Below, piece by piece: positions 1 through 9,962 of a stretch of DNA of 64,000 nt; position 1 is the stretch's first letter, and each line of letters begins with the position of its first letter. The DNA is from Agarivorans sp. Alg241-V36. Lineage in GTDB: Bacteria > Pseudomonadota > Gammaproteobacteria > Enterobacterales > Celerinatantimonadaceae. The notes under the pieces were generated by a model. It saw only the letters and a program-made list of their open reading frames with translations, was not told where the DNA came from and searched no databases. The stretch covers positions 289 through 64,288 of the forward strand of contig NZ_UNRE01000002.1 of NCBI RefSeq assembly GCF_900537085.1. The letters are read 5' to 3'. Both the position numbers and the translations under genes were made by a program.

Positions 1-1388
1 AATCTAAGCCTGATTGGTAATGGCACTCTCACCAACAATAACAATGGTACCTGGACGTATACGCCAGCCGAGAACGATGACGGCAGCGTGAGCTTTAGTT
101 ACGACATTAGTGATGGTGAAGCGACCATCAGCACCGGTACTGCCGACCTAGACATTACCCCAGTGAACGATGCACCTACCACCAGCAATGTGGTGTTAGA
201 CCCAGTGGCAGAAGATGCAGTGGGTGGTCGAGTGATCACCGAAGCCGAACTCCTGGCCAATGCCGCAGATATCGATAATGACTTAGCGGATTTATCGGTG
301 AGCAACCTAAGCCTGACTGGTAATGGCACTCTCACCAACAATAACAATGGTACCTGGACGTATACGCCCGCTGAAAACGATGACGGCAGCGTAAGCTTTA
401 GTTACGACATTAGTGATGGTGACGCGACCATCAGCACCGGTACTGCCGACCTAGACATTACCCCAGTGAACGATGCACCTACCACCAGCAATGTGGTGTT
501 AGATCCGGTGGCAGAAGATGCAGTGGGTGGTCGAGTGATCACCGAAGCCGAACTTCTGGCCAATGCCGCAGATATCGATAATGACTTAGCGGATTTATCG
601 GTGAGCAACCTAAGCCTGACTGGTAATGGCACTCTCACCAACAATAACAATGGTACCTGGACGTATACGCCAGCCGAGAACGATGACGGCAGCGTGAGCT
701 TTAGTTACGACATTAGTGATGGTGAAGCGACCATCAGCACCGGTACTGCCGACCTAGACATTACCCCAGTGAACGATGCACCTACCACCAGCAATGTGGT
801 GTTAGACCCGGTGGCAGAAGATGCAGTGGGTGGTCGAGTGATCACCGAAGCCGAACTTCTGGCCAATGCCGCAGATATCGATAATGACCTAGCGGATTTA
901 TCGGTGAGTAATCTAAGCCTGATTGGTAATGGCACTCTCACCAACAATAACAATGGTACCTGGACGTATACGCCAGCCGAGAACGATGACGGCAGCGTGA
1001 GCTTTAGTTACGACATTAGTGATGGTGAAGCGACCATCAGCACCGGTACTGCCGACCTAGACATTACCCCAGTGAACGATGCACCTACCACCAGCAATGT
1101 GGTGTTAGACCCAGTGGCAGAAGATGCAGTGGGTGGTCGAGTGATCACCGAAGCCGAACTCCTGGCCAATGCCGCAGATATCGATAATGACTTAGCGGAT
1201 TTATCGGTGAGCAACCTAAGCCTGACTGGTAATGGCACTCTCACCAACAATAACAATGGTACCTGGACGTATACGCCCGCTGAAAACGATGACGGCAGCG
1301 TAAGCTTTAGTTACGACATTAGTGATGGTGACGCGACCATCAGCACCGGTACTGCCGACCTAGACATTACCCCAGTGAACGATGCACC
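1..1388 (+). repeat. 303-bp tandem repeats of adhesin gene
   Basis: Four and a half near-identical 303-bp units, each coding a 101-residue Ig/cadherin-like module with the recurring phrases DITPVNDAP, GGRVITEAELLANAADID and NGTWTYTPAENDDGS. Units differ at a few marker positions (DGE/DGD, SLI/SLT and synonymous codons). Those markers recur every 909 bp: positions 1-479 are identical base for base with 910-1388. The array is therefore built of three-unit blocks that have been duplicated. It continues upstream beyond the window. Confidence 0.97.
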
Positions 1389-4380
1389 AGACGCACAAGA
1401 TGATGGCTTCGCAAACATAGCATCATCAGAGACTGTTTTGCTTGACTTAGTTGCCAACGATAGTGACTTGGATGGCGATGCAATCAGCGTAAAATCAATC
1501 CACGGTACGGATCTGACTCCTGGTATTACTCAAGTTATCTCAGTACCAAATGGAGTGGTGAACGTTACTGCTGCTGGAGTTGTCAGTTATACAGCCAGTG
1601 CAAATGGTAGTGGCTTAGTCGAGTTTTCGTACGTATTACAAGATGAACATGGCGCAGAAAGCACTGCTAATGTTAGTGGTAACGTCGTTAATTTAGCTAA
1701 TGATAGTGCTCAAGTTGCGGAGTCGGGTTTAGCTAGCGGTTCGGACCCTAGCGCTCTATCCACTTCTGCCACGGGTAACTTATTAGCAAATGATGATGGC
1801 TTAACTGATGGTCTAGAATTGAGCTCTGTGGTTTATCAAGGTGTTCCGCACACCGCTGACGCTAACGGTGTGATTTCAATTGATACCAATCAAGGGCAGC
1901 TAAGTGTTTATACCGAAGACTATAATGGCTTTAGTAAAGGTGATTATGAGTACCAGCTTGAAAGCTCTAGTTTGGCTGGCGATAACGTCAGTGAAAGCTT
2001 CAATTATGTAGTTGCCAACCCTGCATCTGGCTTTGTTACTCAAGCAACTCTAGATGTGAATATAGTTGATGATACTCCTGTAGGCAGCGATGTATCACAT
2101 AGCTTGGAATCAAGCCCCTTACTGGTAACGACCAATCTTGTATTGGTATTAGACACCTCTGCTAGTATGACCAATGGTGAGCATGGGGATGGTTTAAATT
2201 ACCTAGAAATCGCAGTTAATGCCTTGTCGAATTTAATAGAGCAAGCCGATGCAGCGGGTAACGTAAATGTGCAAATTGTCGGCTTTTCAGACTCTGTAAT
2301 AAGCAGTGGCTGGATCAGTGACAATGTTGAAGATGCCTTAAGTTACCTACAAGATTTAAGTTCAGGTGGTGGTACTCATTACGATATAGCGCTTAACGAA
2401 GTGATTTCAACTAGTACCAGTGCTCAGCAACCAGATGCAGATAATACCCTGCTGTACTTTATCTCTGATGGCGAACCAAACTTTGGCTATGGGATTGATG
2501 ATACCGTTGAATATAACGGCTCTAATGGTCTAGCTGCATGGGATGAGTTTGTTCAAGACAATATTGATACCAGTTATGGTATCGGTATTGGCCAGGCTGA
2601 TTTAGATGTATTGAAGGATGTTTCTTCAGAATCACCCACCGATGAGTTTGCCTTTATTGTTGATGATGTAACAGATCTATCAACCACTCTTGTTGAAAGC
2701 TACTTAGAAGCTGAAGTTGATGCTTCACTCGGTTTACTGCAAACAGCATCAACAGATGGCTTTATGGTGGGGGCTGATGATGGCTACGTAAGTGCCATTT
2801 CAATTGATGGGACTATTTATGAGTACGATCCCAATGCAGTTCCAGAGCAAGAGAAAAACCTTAGCATTACCACAGCATTAGGTGGTGTATTGTTATTCAA
2901 CTTTGCTACCGGCGCATATTCTTATGAGCTTGATGTAGGTGGTGATGGCTGGGGGCAACAAGAAAACATAGCGGTAACTGTTACTGATTTTGATGGTGAT
3001 AGCAGTTCTATTAACATCGAAATAAACACTGTTTTTGAAACGGTGGTTGATGCCAACCGTGATGTGATTATTACTAACCAAGACGGTAGCAGCACCATCA
3101 GCGTGCCCAGTTTAGCTCTGTTATGGAACGATACCGGTGAGGGAATTAGCTTTGATGGAGCAAGCAATGCGCTTGGCGGTTCTGTTAGTGGTAGCGATGA
3201 AGTGTTATTCGATTCTGATGATGGAGTCGGCTTAGGTATTCACGATAGCAACTTTGAAACCGAAGAATTATCGATTATCGCCACCGAAGCAGATGTAAGC
3301 TTTGTTGACGTTGACTTTAATAGCCATGACGCAGTGGACTTAAGTGACCGCTCTCTATTTAGTTTAAATGATGGGAATATTCCCCAGATTGTATCGGGAG
3401 GTTATTCATTTACCTACCAGAGTGAGTTGGTAAACGATAGTGATCCTGTAACCAGTGCCGATGAAGATTGGATTAAAGTAACTTTAGCTGAAGGTGAAGT
3501 TCTGTGGGCAAATATGGCCACTATTTCTGGTCAAGAAAGAGTGAAAGTAGATGCCTTCATATATGATTCACAGGGTAACCTTTTACTCACCGATAACGGG
3601 GAAAAGCAATTTCAAGAAGACTGGCAAGGCCCAAGAGGTAGTTTTACCGCTCTAGAAGAAGGTGATTACTACATACAAATTGTCGCCGATGATGACACCG
3701 ATAGCGGTTTTTATCAGATGCATCTAACCATCGATGCCAGCAGCGCTGTTTATCTAAAATCAGCGGCTACTGATACCCAAGAAGAATTTGAATACAGCAT
3801 TATTGGCGATGGAGCGCTGGATACAACCACCGCTGAGCTTATTGGAGTTCATGGAGACTCTGTGGATGGCGGTGATGGGGACGAAGTCCTAGTGGGCAAC
3901 GAGGTCGCCAATACTATCTCAGGTGATGCTGGAGATGATGCCTTAGTGGGCTATGCAGGTGATGACCAGCTTGATGGCGGTGCAGGTGAAGACTTGCTGA
4001 TTGGTGGTCAAGGTAATGATATTCTTACCGGTGGCGATGACAGCGATATGTTTGCCTGGTTAGACGGCGATGACCAATCTACCACCAACGACACCATTAC
4101 CGACTTCACGCTAAAAGATGATAGTGATCCAGATAATGCGCCTGATGTGCTTGATTTAAGTGATTTGCTGCAAGGCGAAACCGAGGCAAGTTTAGAGTCA
4201 TATTTGTCGTTTGAAACAGTCGGTGATGATACGATTATTTCAATTGATAAAGACGGCGCCAGCAATGGTGAAAGTATTCATCAAACTATTACCCTAAAAA
4301 ATGTCGATTTTAGTGGTATGAGTGAAAATGATATTTTGACCCAATTAATTGAAGAACAACAGCTTAATGTAGACAACTAG
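1..4380 (+). CDS. giant RTX-type adhesin, 3' part (LapA-like)
   Basis: The reading frame is open from the first base, so the N-terminus lies outside the window and only the last 1459 residues are visible. In order: tandem 101-residue modules (1-1388); further VCBS/cadherin-like modules; a von Willebrand A domain starting near 2130 with the MIDAS motif DTSAS at 2152-2166; a stretch resembling a PPC-type domain near 3400-3740; glycine- and aspartate-rich RTX nonapeptides such as GGQGNDILTGG near 3860-4060; and a C-terminal type I secretion target domain. The protein is acidic. Known family role: surface adhesin held in the outer membrane and released by LapG cleavage near the N-terminus. The transporter, LapG and LapD genes follow directly, which supports that role. 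The cleavage site itself cannot be seen here. Binding target unknown. Confidence 0.93.
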   Translation, partial: NLSLIGNGTLTNNNNGTWTYTPAENDDGSVSFSYDISDGEATISTGTADLDITPVNDAPTTSNVVLDPVAEDAVGGRVITEAELLANAADIDNDLADLSVSNLSLTGNGTLTNNNNGTWTYTPAENDDGSVSFSYDISDGDATISTGTADLDITPVNDAPTTSNVVLDPVAEDAVGGRVITEAELLANAADIDNDLADLSVSNLSLTGNGTLTNNNNGTWTYTPAENDDGSVSFSYDISDGEATISTGTADLDITPVNDAPTTSNVVLDPVAEDAVGGRVITEAELLANAADIDNDLADLSVSNLSLIGNGTLTNNNNGTWTYTPAENDDGSVSFSYDISDGEATISTGTADLDITPVNDAPTTSNVVLDPVAEDAVGGRVITEAELLANAADIDNDLADLSVSNLSLTGNGTLTNNNNGTWTYTPAENDDGSVSFSYDISDGDATISTGTADLDITPVNDAPDAQDDGFANIASSETVLLDLVANDSDLDGDAISVKSIHGTDLTPGITQVISVPNGVVNVTAAGVVSYTASANGSGLVEFSYVLQDEHGAESTANVSGNVVNLANDSAQVAESGLASGSDPSALSTSATGNLLANDDGLTDGLELSSVVYQGVPHTADANGVISIDTNQGQLSVYTEDYNGFSKGDYEYQLESSSLAGDNVSESFNYVVANPASGFVTQATLDVNIVDDTPVGSDVSHSLESSPLLVTTNLVLVLDTSASMTNGEHGDGLNYLEIAVNALSNLIEQADAAGNVNVQIVGFSDSVISSGWISDNVEDALSYLQDLSSGGGTHYDIALNEVISTSTSAQQPDADNTLLYFISDGEPNFGYGIDDTVEYNGSNGLAAWDEFVQDNIDTSYGIGIGQADLDVLKDVSSESPTDEFAFIVDDVTDLSTTLVESYLEAEVDASLGLLQTASTDGFMVGADDGYVSAISIDGTIYEYDPNAVPEQEKNLSITTALGGVLLFNFATGAYSYELDVGGDGWGQQENIAVTVTDFDGDSSSINIEINTVFETVVDANRDVIITNQDGSSTISVPSLALLWNDTGEGISFDGASNALGGSVSGSDEVLFDSDDGVGLGIHDSNFETEELSIIATEADVSFVDVDFNSHDAVDLSDRSLFSLNDGNIPQIVSGGYSFTYQSELVNDSDPVTSADEDWIKVTLAEGEVLWANMATISGQERVKVDAFIYDSQGNLLLTDNGEKQFQEDWQGPRGSFTALEEGDYYIQIVADDDTDSGFYQMHLTIDASSAVYLKSAATDTQEEFEYSIIGDGALDTTTAELIGVHGDSVDGGDGDEVLVGNEVANTISGDAGDDALVGYAGDDQLDGGAGEDLLIGGQGNDILTGGDDSDMFAWLDGDDQSTTNDTITDFTLKDDSDPDNAPDVLDLSDLLQGETEASLESYLSFETVGDDTIISIDKDGASNGESIHQTITLKNVDFSGMSENDILTQLIEEQQLNVDN

Positions 4381-4407
4381 CCGCTTAAGGTTTGGGAAAA
4401 TATGGAT

Positions 4408-4446
4408 TCAAGAGTAAGCTAAGGCTTACTCTTGATGTTTTTGTTT
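4408..4446 (+). terminator. rho-independent terminator after adhesin gene
   Basis: Perfect 12-bp stem (4408-4419 with 4424-4435) with loop TAAG, followed by TGTTTTTGTTT. It lies between the adhesin stop and the transporter start. It would separate the very long adhesin transcript from the secretion genes or reduce read-through into them. Confidence 0.85.
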
Positions 4447-4462
4447 ATGGAAAGGATGCTCG

Positions 4463-6622
4463 GTGCAGGACGCTAAACCACAGCAGCAATATCGCGATTT
4501 AGATTTAACCGCAGAAAGAACAGACCCTTTACTGAGTAGTTTAGTATTTTTATCTAAATATTACGGTAAGCCTTTCTCTGCGCGCGCGCTGTCTGCTGGC
4601 CTGCCCTTAGAGGATGGTTTACTCACTCCAGCCTTATTGCCTCGTGCAGCCTTGCGTGCCGGTATGGACGCCTCAATCGTTAAAAAACCAATTAACAAAA
4701 TACCTGAATTACTCTTACCTTGTATTTTGTTGCTAAAAGATGGTCGCTCTTGTGTGCTACTTTCGCGAAGTGATGAAGGCATCGAGGTAGCGTGGCCAGA
4801 ACTTCCCGATAGTCATGAACATATTTCTTTAGATAAGCTCGAACCGGATTACAGCGGCTTTTGTTGTTATGTTCGTAAACGCTATCGCTTTGACGCGCGT
4901 TCTCCTGAGTCGCTAAGCAACAAGCAAGGCCATTGGTTTTGGAATACACTGCGCCGCTCTGCTCCTATTTACCGAGATGCCTTAGTCGCTTCCTTATTTC
5001 TGAACTTGTTTGCTATCGCTTCTCCGCTGTTTGTTATGAACGTCTACGACCGGGTAGTGCCCAACTCCGCGATTGATACTTTATGGGTGCTCACCGCTGG
5101 TATGGCCTTAGTGCTAGTATTTGATTTTGCTCTCAAGCAAATGCGCGCATACACCCTAGATTTAGCCGCTAAGAAATCTGATATTTTACTCTCGGCGCGG
5201 ATCTTCGAAAAATTACTCAATATCAAGGCAGAAGTGCGGCCTCCTTCGGTGGGGGCTTTTGCAAAAAATGTACAAGAGTTTGATTCCATCAGAGAGTTTG
5301 TCACCTCCTCAACCATCGCTGCTTTGGTTGATGTACCGTTTTCCTTGTTGTTCTTGTTGGTCATCGCCATGGTGGCTGGGCCACTGGCTTTGGTGCCTGC
5401 TGGTGCGGCTTTGCTGATGCTACTTTATTCTTTTTACATCAAACGAAAAATGCATCAAGAAGTGGAACTAGGTAGTCGTTTTGCCAGCCAAAAAAATGCC
5501 CATTTAATTGAAAGCTTGAACGGTATCGAATCTTTGAAGCTAGCGGGGGCTGAGAGTCAGTTTCAGCATAAGTGGGAAGAATTAGTAGGCAACATTGCCA
5601 CTTGGAATATGGCTATTCGTAAATTAGCCACCTCGGTTGGTAATGTTAATGCCTTTGTCTCACAAAGTACCACGGTACTAATTGTAGTGGTTGGGGTATT
5701 CCAAATCTCTCAAGGTGAGCTATCTATGGGCGGCTTGGTAGCTGCTGTTATGCTTACTGGACGGGCCTTGGTGCCATTTTCTCAAGTATCACTATTGGCA
5801 ACGCGTTATAACCAAGCGCAATCCGCTCTGGAAAACCTAGAAGACATTATGAAATTGCCTGATGAGAATTTAGAGCGCTACATGCATCGTTCTCATTTTG
5901 ACGGAGCGATCAGTTTTACTGATGTGAGCTTTACCTATCCTGGTAGTGAACAGCAAGTGCTTAAGAATGTAAGCTTCTCACTTAAAGCCAAAGAAAAAGT
6001 CGCAATTATTGGCAAAATTGGCGCAGGGAAAACCAGCTTAGAGAAAGTTTTATTGGGGTTTTATGCACCTCAGCAAGGTGCTATTCGCTTAGATGGCGTG
6101 GATCTAAACCAAATTAGCCCGGCAGATATTCGACAAAAAATGGGCTGTTTACCGCAAGACATCAACCTGTTCTTTGGCTCTATTCGTGAAAATATCACCT
6201 TGGGTGTGCCGCATATTGAAGACGAGCTAATTTTCCGAGCCGCCGAGCTAGCCGGGGTTACTCAATTTACCGATGTTGACCCAGAAGGTTTAGACCGACA
6301 AGTGGGTGAGCGAGGACTTTATTTATCGGGCGGTCAGCGCCAAGCGGTTGCCTTAGCACGAGCCTTGCTTTTTAATCCGCCTGTATTGGTATTGGATGAG
6401 CCAACCAGCAGCATGGATGCCTACTCAGAAAATCTCGTCAAAAAACGTTTGAAGCAAGTGGCCGAAGATAAAACCTTTGTATTGATTACCCACAAAATGT
6501 CGATGTTGGATTTAGTGGACCGAATTATCGTTCTGGAACGAGGCCAAGTGGTTGCCGATGGCAGCAAAGCAGAAGTACTAGAGTTGTTGCGCAGTGGCAA
6601 AGTGAGAGCGCCAAATGAGTAA
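4463..6622 (+). CDS. lapB: type I secretion ABC transporter, LapB-like
   Basis: Inner-membrane permease/ATPase that would export the adjacent adhesin. The 719-residue protein has an N-terminal C39-peptidase-like domain (about 1-135) in which the catalytic cysteine region reads DPLLSSLVFLSKYYG, so there is no Cys and the domain is likely a non-proteolytic substrate-docking (CLD) domain. A six-helix ABC transmembrane domain follows (about 165-460), then a nucleotide-binding domain with Walker A near 517-524 (GKIGAGKT), signature LSGGQ at 621-625 and Walker B ending D645-E646. The start is GTG at 4463, chosen because AAAGGA stands 6-7 bases upstream and the reading frame begins with the expected family N-terminus. 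Its end overlaps the next gene by 8 bp, indicating coupled translation. Confidence 0.93.
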   Translation: MQDAKPQQQYRDLDLTAERTDPLLSSLVFLSKYYGKPFSARALSAGLPLEDGLLTPALLPRAALRAGMDASIVKKPINKIPELLLPCILLLKDGRSCVLLSRSDEGIEVAWPELPDSHEHISLDKLEPDYSGFCCYVRKRYRFDARSPESLSNKQGHWFWNTLRRSAPIYRDALVASLFLNLFAIASPLFVMNVYDRVVPNSAIDTLWVLTAGMALVLVFDFALKQMRAYTLDLAAKKSDILLSARIFEKLLNIKAEVRPPSVGAFAKNVQEFDSIREFVTSSTIAALVDVPFSLLFLLVIAMVAGPLALVPAGAALLMLLYSFYIKRKMHQEVELGSRFASQKNAHLIESLNGIESLKLAGAESQFQHKWEELVGNIATWNMAIRKLATSVGNVNAFVSQSTTVLIVVVGVFQISQGELSMGGLVAAVMLTGRALVPFSQVSLLATRYNQAQSALENLEDIMKLPDENLERYMHRSHFDGAISFTDVSFTYPGSEQQVLKNVSFSLKAKEKVAIIGKIGAGKTSLEKVLLGFYAPQQGAIRLDGVDLNQISPADIRQKMGCLPQDINLFFGSIRENITLGVPHIEDELIFRAAELAGVTQFTDVDPEGLDRQVGERGLYLSGGQRQAVALARALLFNPPVLVLDEPTSSMDAYSENLVKKRLKQVAEDKTFVLITHKMSMLDLVDRIIVLERGQVVADGSKAEVLELLRSGKVRAPNE

Positions 6623-8009
6623 GCGCACGCAAGATCTCTCGGAAGCTGAATTAAAGTTTGTAGACGATATTAACGCTGCTATTTTGATGAAAACGCCACG
6701 TCGCTCTAAGCGTTTATTGTGGCTTATCTTTGTATTACTCGCCTGTTCACTGTATTGGGCTCACTGGGCCAAAGTTGATGAAGTAACAGTAGGCAGTGGT
6801 AAGGTGATTCCTTCCCAACAAATTCAGACCATACAGAATCTAGAAGGCGGTATTCTCAAGCAGGTTTTGGTTAAAGAAGGTGAGCAAGTAGAGCCAGCTC
6901 AGCCTTTATTATTAATTGACGATACCCGCTTTCGTTCCGACTTTAGAGAGCAACAGCAAAGGGTGATCAACCTAGAAGGCGACGTGGCTCGCCTTAGAAG
7001 TGAAATCGCCAGTATTCAGCTAAGCCCTGAGTTACCAACCCAGCAATGGCGCGACCAAGTGCAAGTTGTTGAAGTTGATATCGCCTTTGATGATGAATTT
7101 AAACAGGCATACCCCTCAGAAGTTACCGGCCAGCAATTGCAAAAATCAGCACGTTTAAGTGCATTACAAAATCAGCTATCTATTACCGCCGGTCAAATAG
7201 AGCAAAAGCAGCAAGAGTTGCTCGAGCTTAAATCCAAAATTACCCATGTAAATACCAGTTATAATCTTGCCTTAGAAGAATTGCGTATTACCAAACCTTT
7301 AGCCGAAGAAGGCATTGTCTCGCAAGTTGAAATACTAAAATTGCGCCGCCAAGCTAACGACTTAAATGGTGAGTTGCAAAGTAGCAAGTTGCTAGAGCCG
7401 AAGATCAATAGCGCCATCGGCGAAACCATTTATAAACGTCGCGATATTGCACTCAATTTCCTTAGTGAAGCTCGCCGTGAACTCAACCAAATTGAAGCAG
7501 AGCTACAACCTTTAAGCGAAGGGCAGGTAGGCTTACGTGATAGGGTTGATAGAACCTCGGTGGTTTCGCCCGTAAAAGGTACGGTCAAAAAAATCTATAT
7601 TAATACCGTAGGCGGCGTAGTGCAGCCGGGTATGAGCATTATGGAAATTGTCCCTATAGAAGATAACCTTTTGGTTGAGGCGAAAATTCAGCCAAAAGAT
7701 ATTGCATTTCTTCGGCCAGGGCTTAAAACTGTTGTTAAATTCAGCGCTTACGATTTTTCTATTTATGGTGGATTAGATGGTCAACTTGAGCATATAAGTG
7801 CCGATACCATTTTAGATGAAGAAGGAAATAGTTATTATTTGGTGAGGGTACGAACCGATAAAAACTATCTAGGGAATGATGAATCGCCACTGCCCATAAT
7901 TCCCGGCATGTTATCTAGTGTAGATATCATCACTGGCAAAAAAAGTATTTTAGATTATTTGCTAAAACCAATAATTAAAGCGCAACAAACAGCGCTACGC
8001 GAACGATAA
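6615..8009 (+). CDS. lapC: HlyD-family type I secretion adaptor, LapC-like
   Basis: Periplasmic adaptor that links the inner-membrane ABC protein to the TolC-type channel. The 464-residue protein has a cytoplasmic head, one transmembrane helix at about residues 34-51, a first biotinyl-lipoyl half near residue 75 (LEGGILKQVLVKEGEQV), long glutamine-rich coiled-coil arms (about 105-290), the second lipoyl half with the SPVKGTVKKI motif near residue 318, and a beta-barrel C-terminal domain ending close to an IPGMLSSVDI motif typical of HlyD proteins. Start ATG at 6615 overlaps the upstream stop by 8 bp. Same operon as the transporter. Confidence 0.93.
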   Translation: MSKRTQDLSEAELKFVDDINAAILMKTPRRSKRLLWLIFVLLACSLYWAHWAKVDEVTVGSGKVIPSQQIQTIQNLEGGILKQVLVKEGEQVEPAQPLLLIDDTRFRSDFREQQQRVINLEGDVARLRSEIASIQLSPELPTQQWRDQVQVVEVDIAFDDEFKQAYPSEVTGQQLQKSARLSALQNQLSITAGQIEQKQQELLELKSKITHVNTSYNLALEELRITKPLAEEGIVSQVEILKLRRQANDLNGELQSSKLLEPKINSAIGETIYKRRDIALNFLSEARRELNQIEAELQPLSEGQVGLRDRVDRTSVVSPVKGTVKKIYINTVGGVVQPGMSIMEIVPIEDNLLVEAKIQPKDIAFLRPGLKTVVKFSAYDFSIYGGLDGQLEHISADTILDEEGNSYYLVRVRTDKNYLGNDESPLPIIPGMLSSVDIITGKKSILDYLLKPIIKAQQTALRER

Positions 8010-8057
8010 GAAAGTCTGTTTGCTAACCTTTTGGTTAGTCTACGACAAGGAGTGTTA

Positions 8058-9353
8058 ATGAATAAGCTGACCTTAACCCTAGTGTCTGGTCTATTGATGT
8101 CTTGTAACTTGGCTTCGGCACAGTCATTAGAACAAGCGGTAGCTAAAGTGCTTACCGAGCATCCTCAGCTGCAGTCATCTTTTAATCAATTTAAGGCCAG
8201 TAGCGAGCAATACCAAAGTGCTAAAGGCGGGTATTACCCAACTATCGATTTAACTGCTGGAGCTGGTTGGGCACAAACAGATACTGAGGACGAAATTACA
8301 GAAAGCGGCACGCCAACTGAAGTTGGCTTAAGTATTCGACAGCTACTGTTCAGTGGTTTTGCTACTTCGGGGGAAGTCTCACGTACCGAAAACGAAACCT
8401 TGGCCGATCAATGGCTGTTATACAATGACGCCGAAAATATCGCCTTGCGAGTTGTTGATGTTTACCTAGAAGTGATTAAGCAGCAACAATTGTCGGAGCT
8501 TGCCGAAAGCAATCTACAAACTCACTTAGCCATTCAAAAAGACATTAAAAAGCGCACCGATTCAGGGGTTGGTTCTAGTGCCGACTTGACCCAAGTGAAC
8601 GGTCGTGTTGCCCGAGCAACGACTAACTCTTTATCTGCTAAAAATAACCTAATGGATGCGCAAACTCAGTTTTTACGAGTGGTTAACGAGTTACCCAAAG
8701 ATTTGGTGCAACCCGGTGCCGATGTAGCTTTAATACCTGCTGATCTAGACTCAGCACTGGCGGCCGCCTTAGATGTGCACCCAACCCTTAAGTCTGCTCA
8801 ATTCGACGTTGCCGCCGCTAATGCACAAACTACTGTGGCTAAAGCTAACAACTATCCTGAAATCGCCTTGGAACTAGATGGTAACTGGGATAAAAATCGC
8901 AGAGGGTACGAAGACACCAAAGACTATGAGTTAGCCGCGATGCTTCGCCTGCGTTACAACCTGTTTAATGGTGGCAGTGACGCTGCTGAAATTCGCCGTA
9001 GCGCCTACGATGTTAATCGTGCCAAAGCTGTGGGTGAAGATGCTTATCGCCAAGTGAGTGAAGGGACCCGTTTAGCCTGGAATGCTTGGGATGTATTGGT
9101 TCGTCAAAAATCCTTTTTACAACAGCATGTTGAAGCGAGTTTTCAAACTGTTGAAGCTTACAAAAAGCAATTTAACTTAGGCAAACGTAGCCTGTTAGAT
9201 GTACTGAATACCGAAAATGAACTATTTGAAGCGCAAAATGAATTCATCAGTGCTGATATTGATGAACTTCGCGCTAAATACCGTTTACTCAATGCGACGG
9301 GCCTATTGCTCGAAGCATTACGTGTTAACCGACCAGAGGACTGGACTTTTTAA
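8058..9353 (+). CDS. lapE: TolC-family outer membrane channel, LapE-like
   Basis: Outer-membrane exit duct of the type I system. The 431-residue protein has a signal peptide ending near NLASA-Q, followed by two related halves of long helices of the outer membrane efflux protein family, including LRLRYNLFNGGSD and a typical LLDVLNTENELFEAQNE motif near the C-terminus. A TTG start at 8031 is open in frame, but ATG 8058 is chosen because AAGGAG sits 5 bases before it and it begins directly with the signal peptide. The stop TAA shares one base with the ATG of the OmpA-like gene, so the two are translationally coupled. Confidence 0.92.
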   Translation: MNKLTLTLVSGLLMSCNLASAQSLEQAVAKVLTEHPQLQSSFNQFKASSEQYQSAKGGYYPTIDLTAGAGWAQTDTEDEITESGTPTEVGLSIRQLLFSGFATSGEVSRTENETLADQWLLYNDAENIALRVVDVYLEVIKQQQLSELAESNLQTHLAIQKDIKKRTDSGVGSSADLTQVNGRVARATTNSLSAKNNLMDAQTQFLRVVNELPKDLVQPGADVALIPADLDSALAAALDVHPTLKSAQFDVAAANAQTTVAKANNYPEIALELDGNWDKNRRGYEDTKDYELAAMLRLRYNLFNGGSDAAEIRRSAYDVNRAKAVGEDAYRQVSEGTRLAWNAWDVLVRQKSFLQQHVEASFQTVEAYKKQFNLGKRSLLDVLNTENELFEAQNEFISADIDELRAKYRLLNATGLLLEALRVNRPEDWTF

Positions 9354-9955
9354 TGAAAAACAAGAGCTTAATTGTCGCGGCGGCTGTTTTGGCCTTAACT
9401 GCGTGTAGTCAAACTGCTGATACCTACCAGGCTGAGCCTGCTAACTATGACCGCCAAGACCAAGACGGTGATGGTGTGATTAATGAACGTGATCTTTGCC
9501 CTGATACCGAAGCCGGTGCAGCGGTTGATAATGATGGCTGTTCAGAATTTCAAAGCGTAGATGACGGATATGAGTTGATGGTCTTCTTTGGTCATGACTC
9601 AAGTAAATTGACCGACGAATATGCCCCTCAGCTGCAACAAGTTGCTGACTTTATGCAGAAGTACTCTGATGTGAAAATCAGTGTTGAAGGCTACGCTAGT
9701 GCCAGTGGTAGTAAGTCATACAACCTTAAGCTGTCTAAACGTCGTGCGGCAAGTGTGCGCCAGCAGCTCATTGATGACTATGCCGTAGCGGCAGAGCGCA
9801 TTGAACTAGAAGCGATTGGAGAAGAAGAGCTGTTAGCTGCTGGCGATACCGAGCAAGCAGAAGCGGCCAATCGCCGAGCTCGAATTTTTGTACAAGAGCA
9901 ATACCGTGAAGCTATTCCTCGTTGGTCAATTTACACGCCGCACTTAAAGCAGTAA
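9353..9955 (+). CDS. OmpA-like lipoprotein
   Basis: A 200-residue lipoprotein with lipobox LTAC (Cys18), a thrombospondin type 3-like calcium-binding segment (DQDGDGVINERDLCPDT, about 35-55) and a C-terminal OmpA domain (about 75-185) with the peptidoglycan-binding signature around YNLKLSKRRAASV. It would tether the outer membrane or the secretion machinery to the cell wall. It lies between the LapE-type channel and the LapG-type protease, overlapping the former by one base. Genes of this type accompany Lap-type secretion systems in several marine gammaproteobacteria (recalled from the family, not checked). A direct role in adhesin retention is inference. Confidence 0.88.
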   Translation: MKNKSLIVAAAVLALTACSQTADTYQAEPANYDRQDQDGDGVINERDLCPDTEAGAAVDNDGCSEFQSVDDGYELMVFFGHDSSKLTDEYAPQLQQVADFMQKYSDVKISVEGYASASGSKSYNLKLSKRRAASVRQQLIDDYAVAAERIELEAIGEEELLAAGDTEQAEAANRRARIFVQEQYREAIPRWSIYTPHLKQ

Positions 9956-9962
9956 TAGGCTA

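Noticed and set aside
99-1256. Four identical-looking 82-residue open frames on the - strand at 303-bp spacing
   Set aside because: They are antisense shadows of the adhesin repeats, with no ribosome sites and no known domain.
1-1388. Repeat array as a possible CRISPR
   Set aside because: Units are 303 bp with no spacers and form a continuous coding frame.
8031-8057. TTG start for the TolC-type channel gene
   Set aside because: It would add nine residues before the signal peptide; ATG 8058 has AAGGAG at the right distance.
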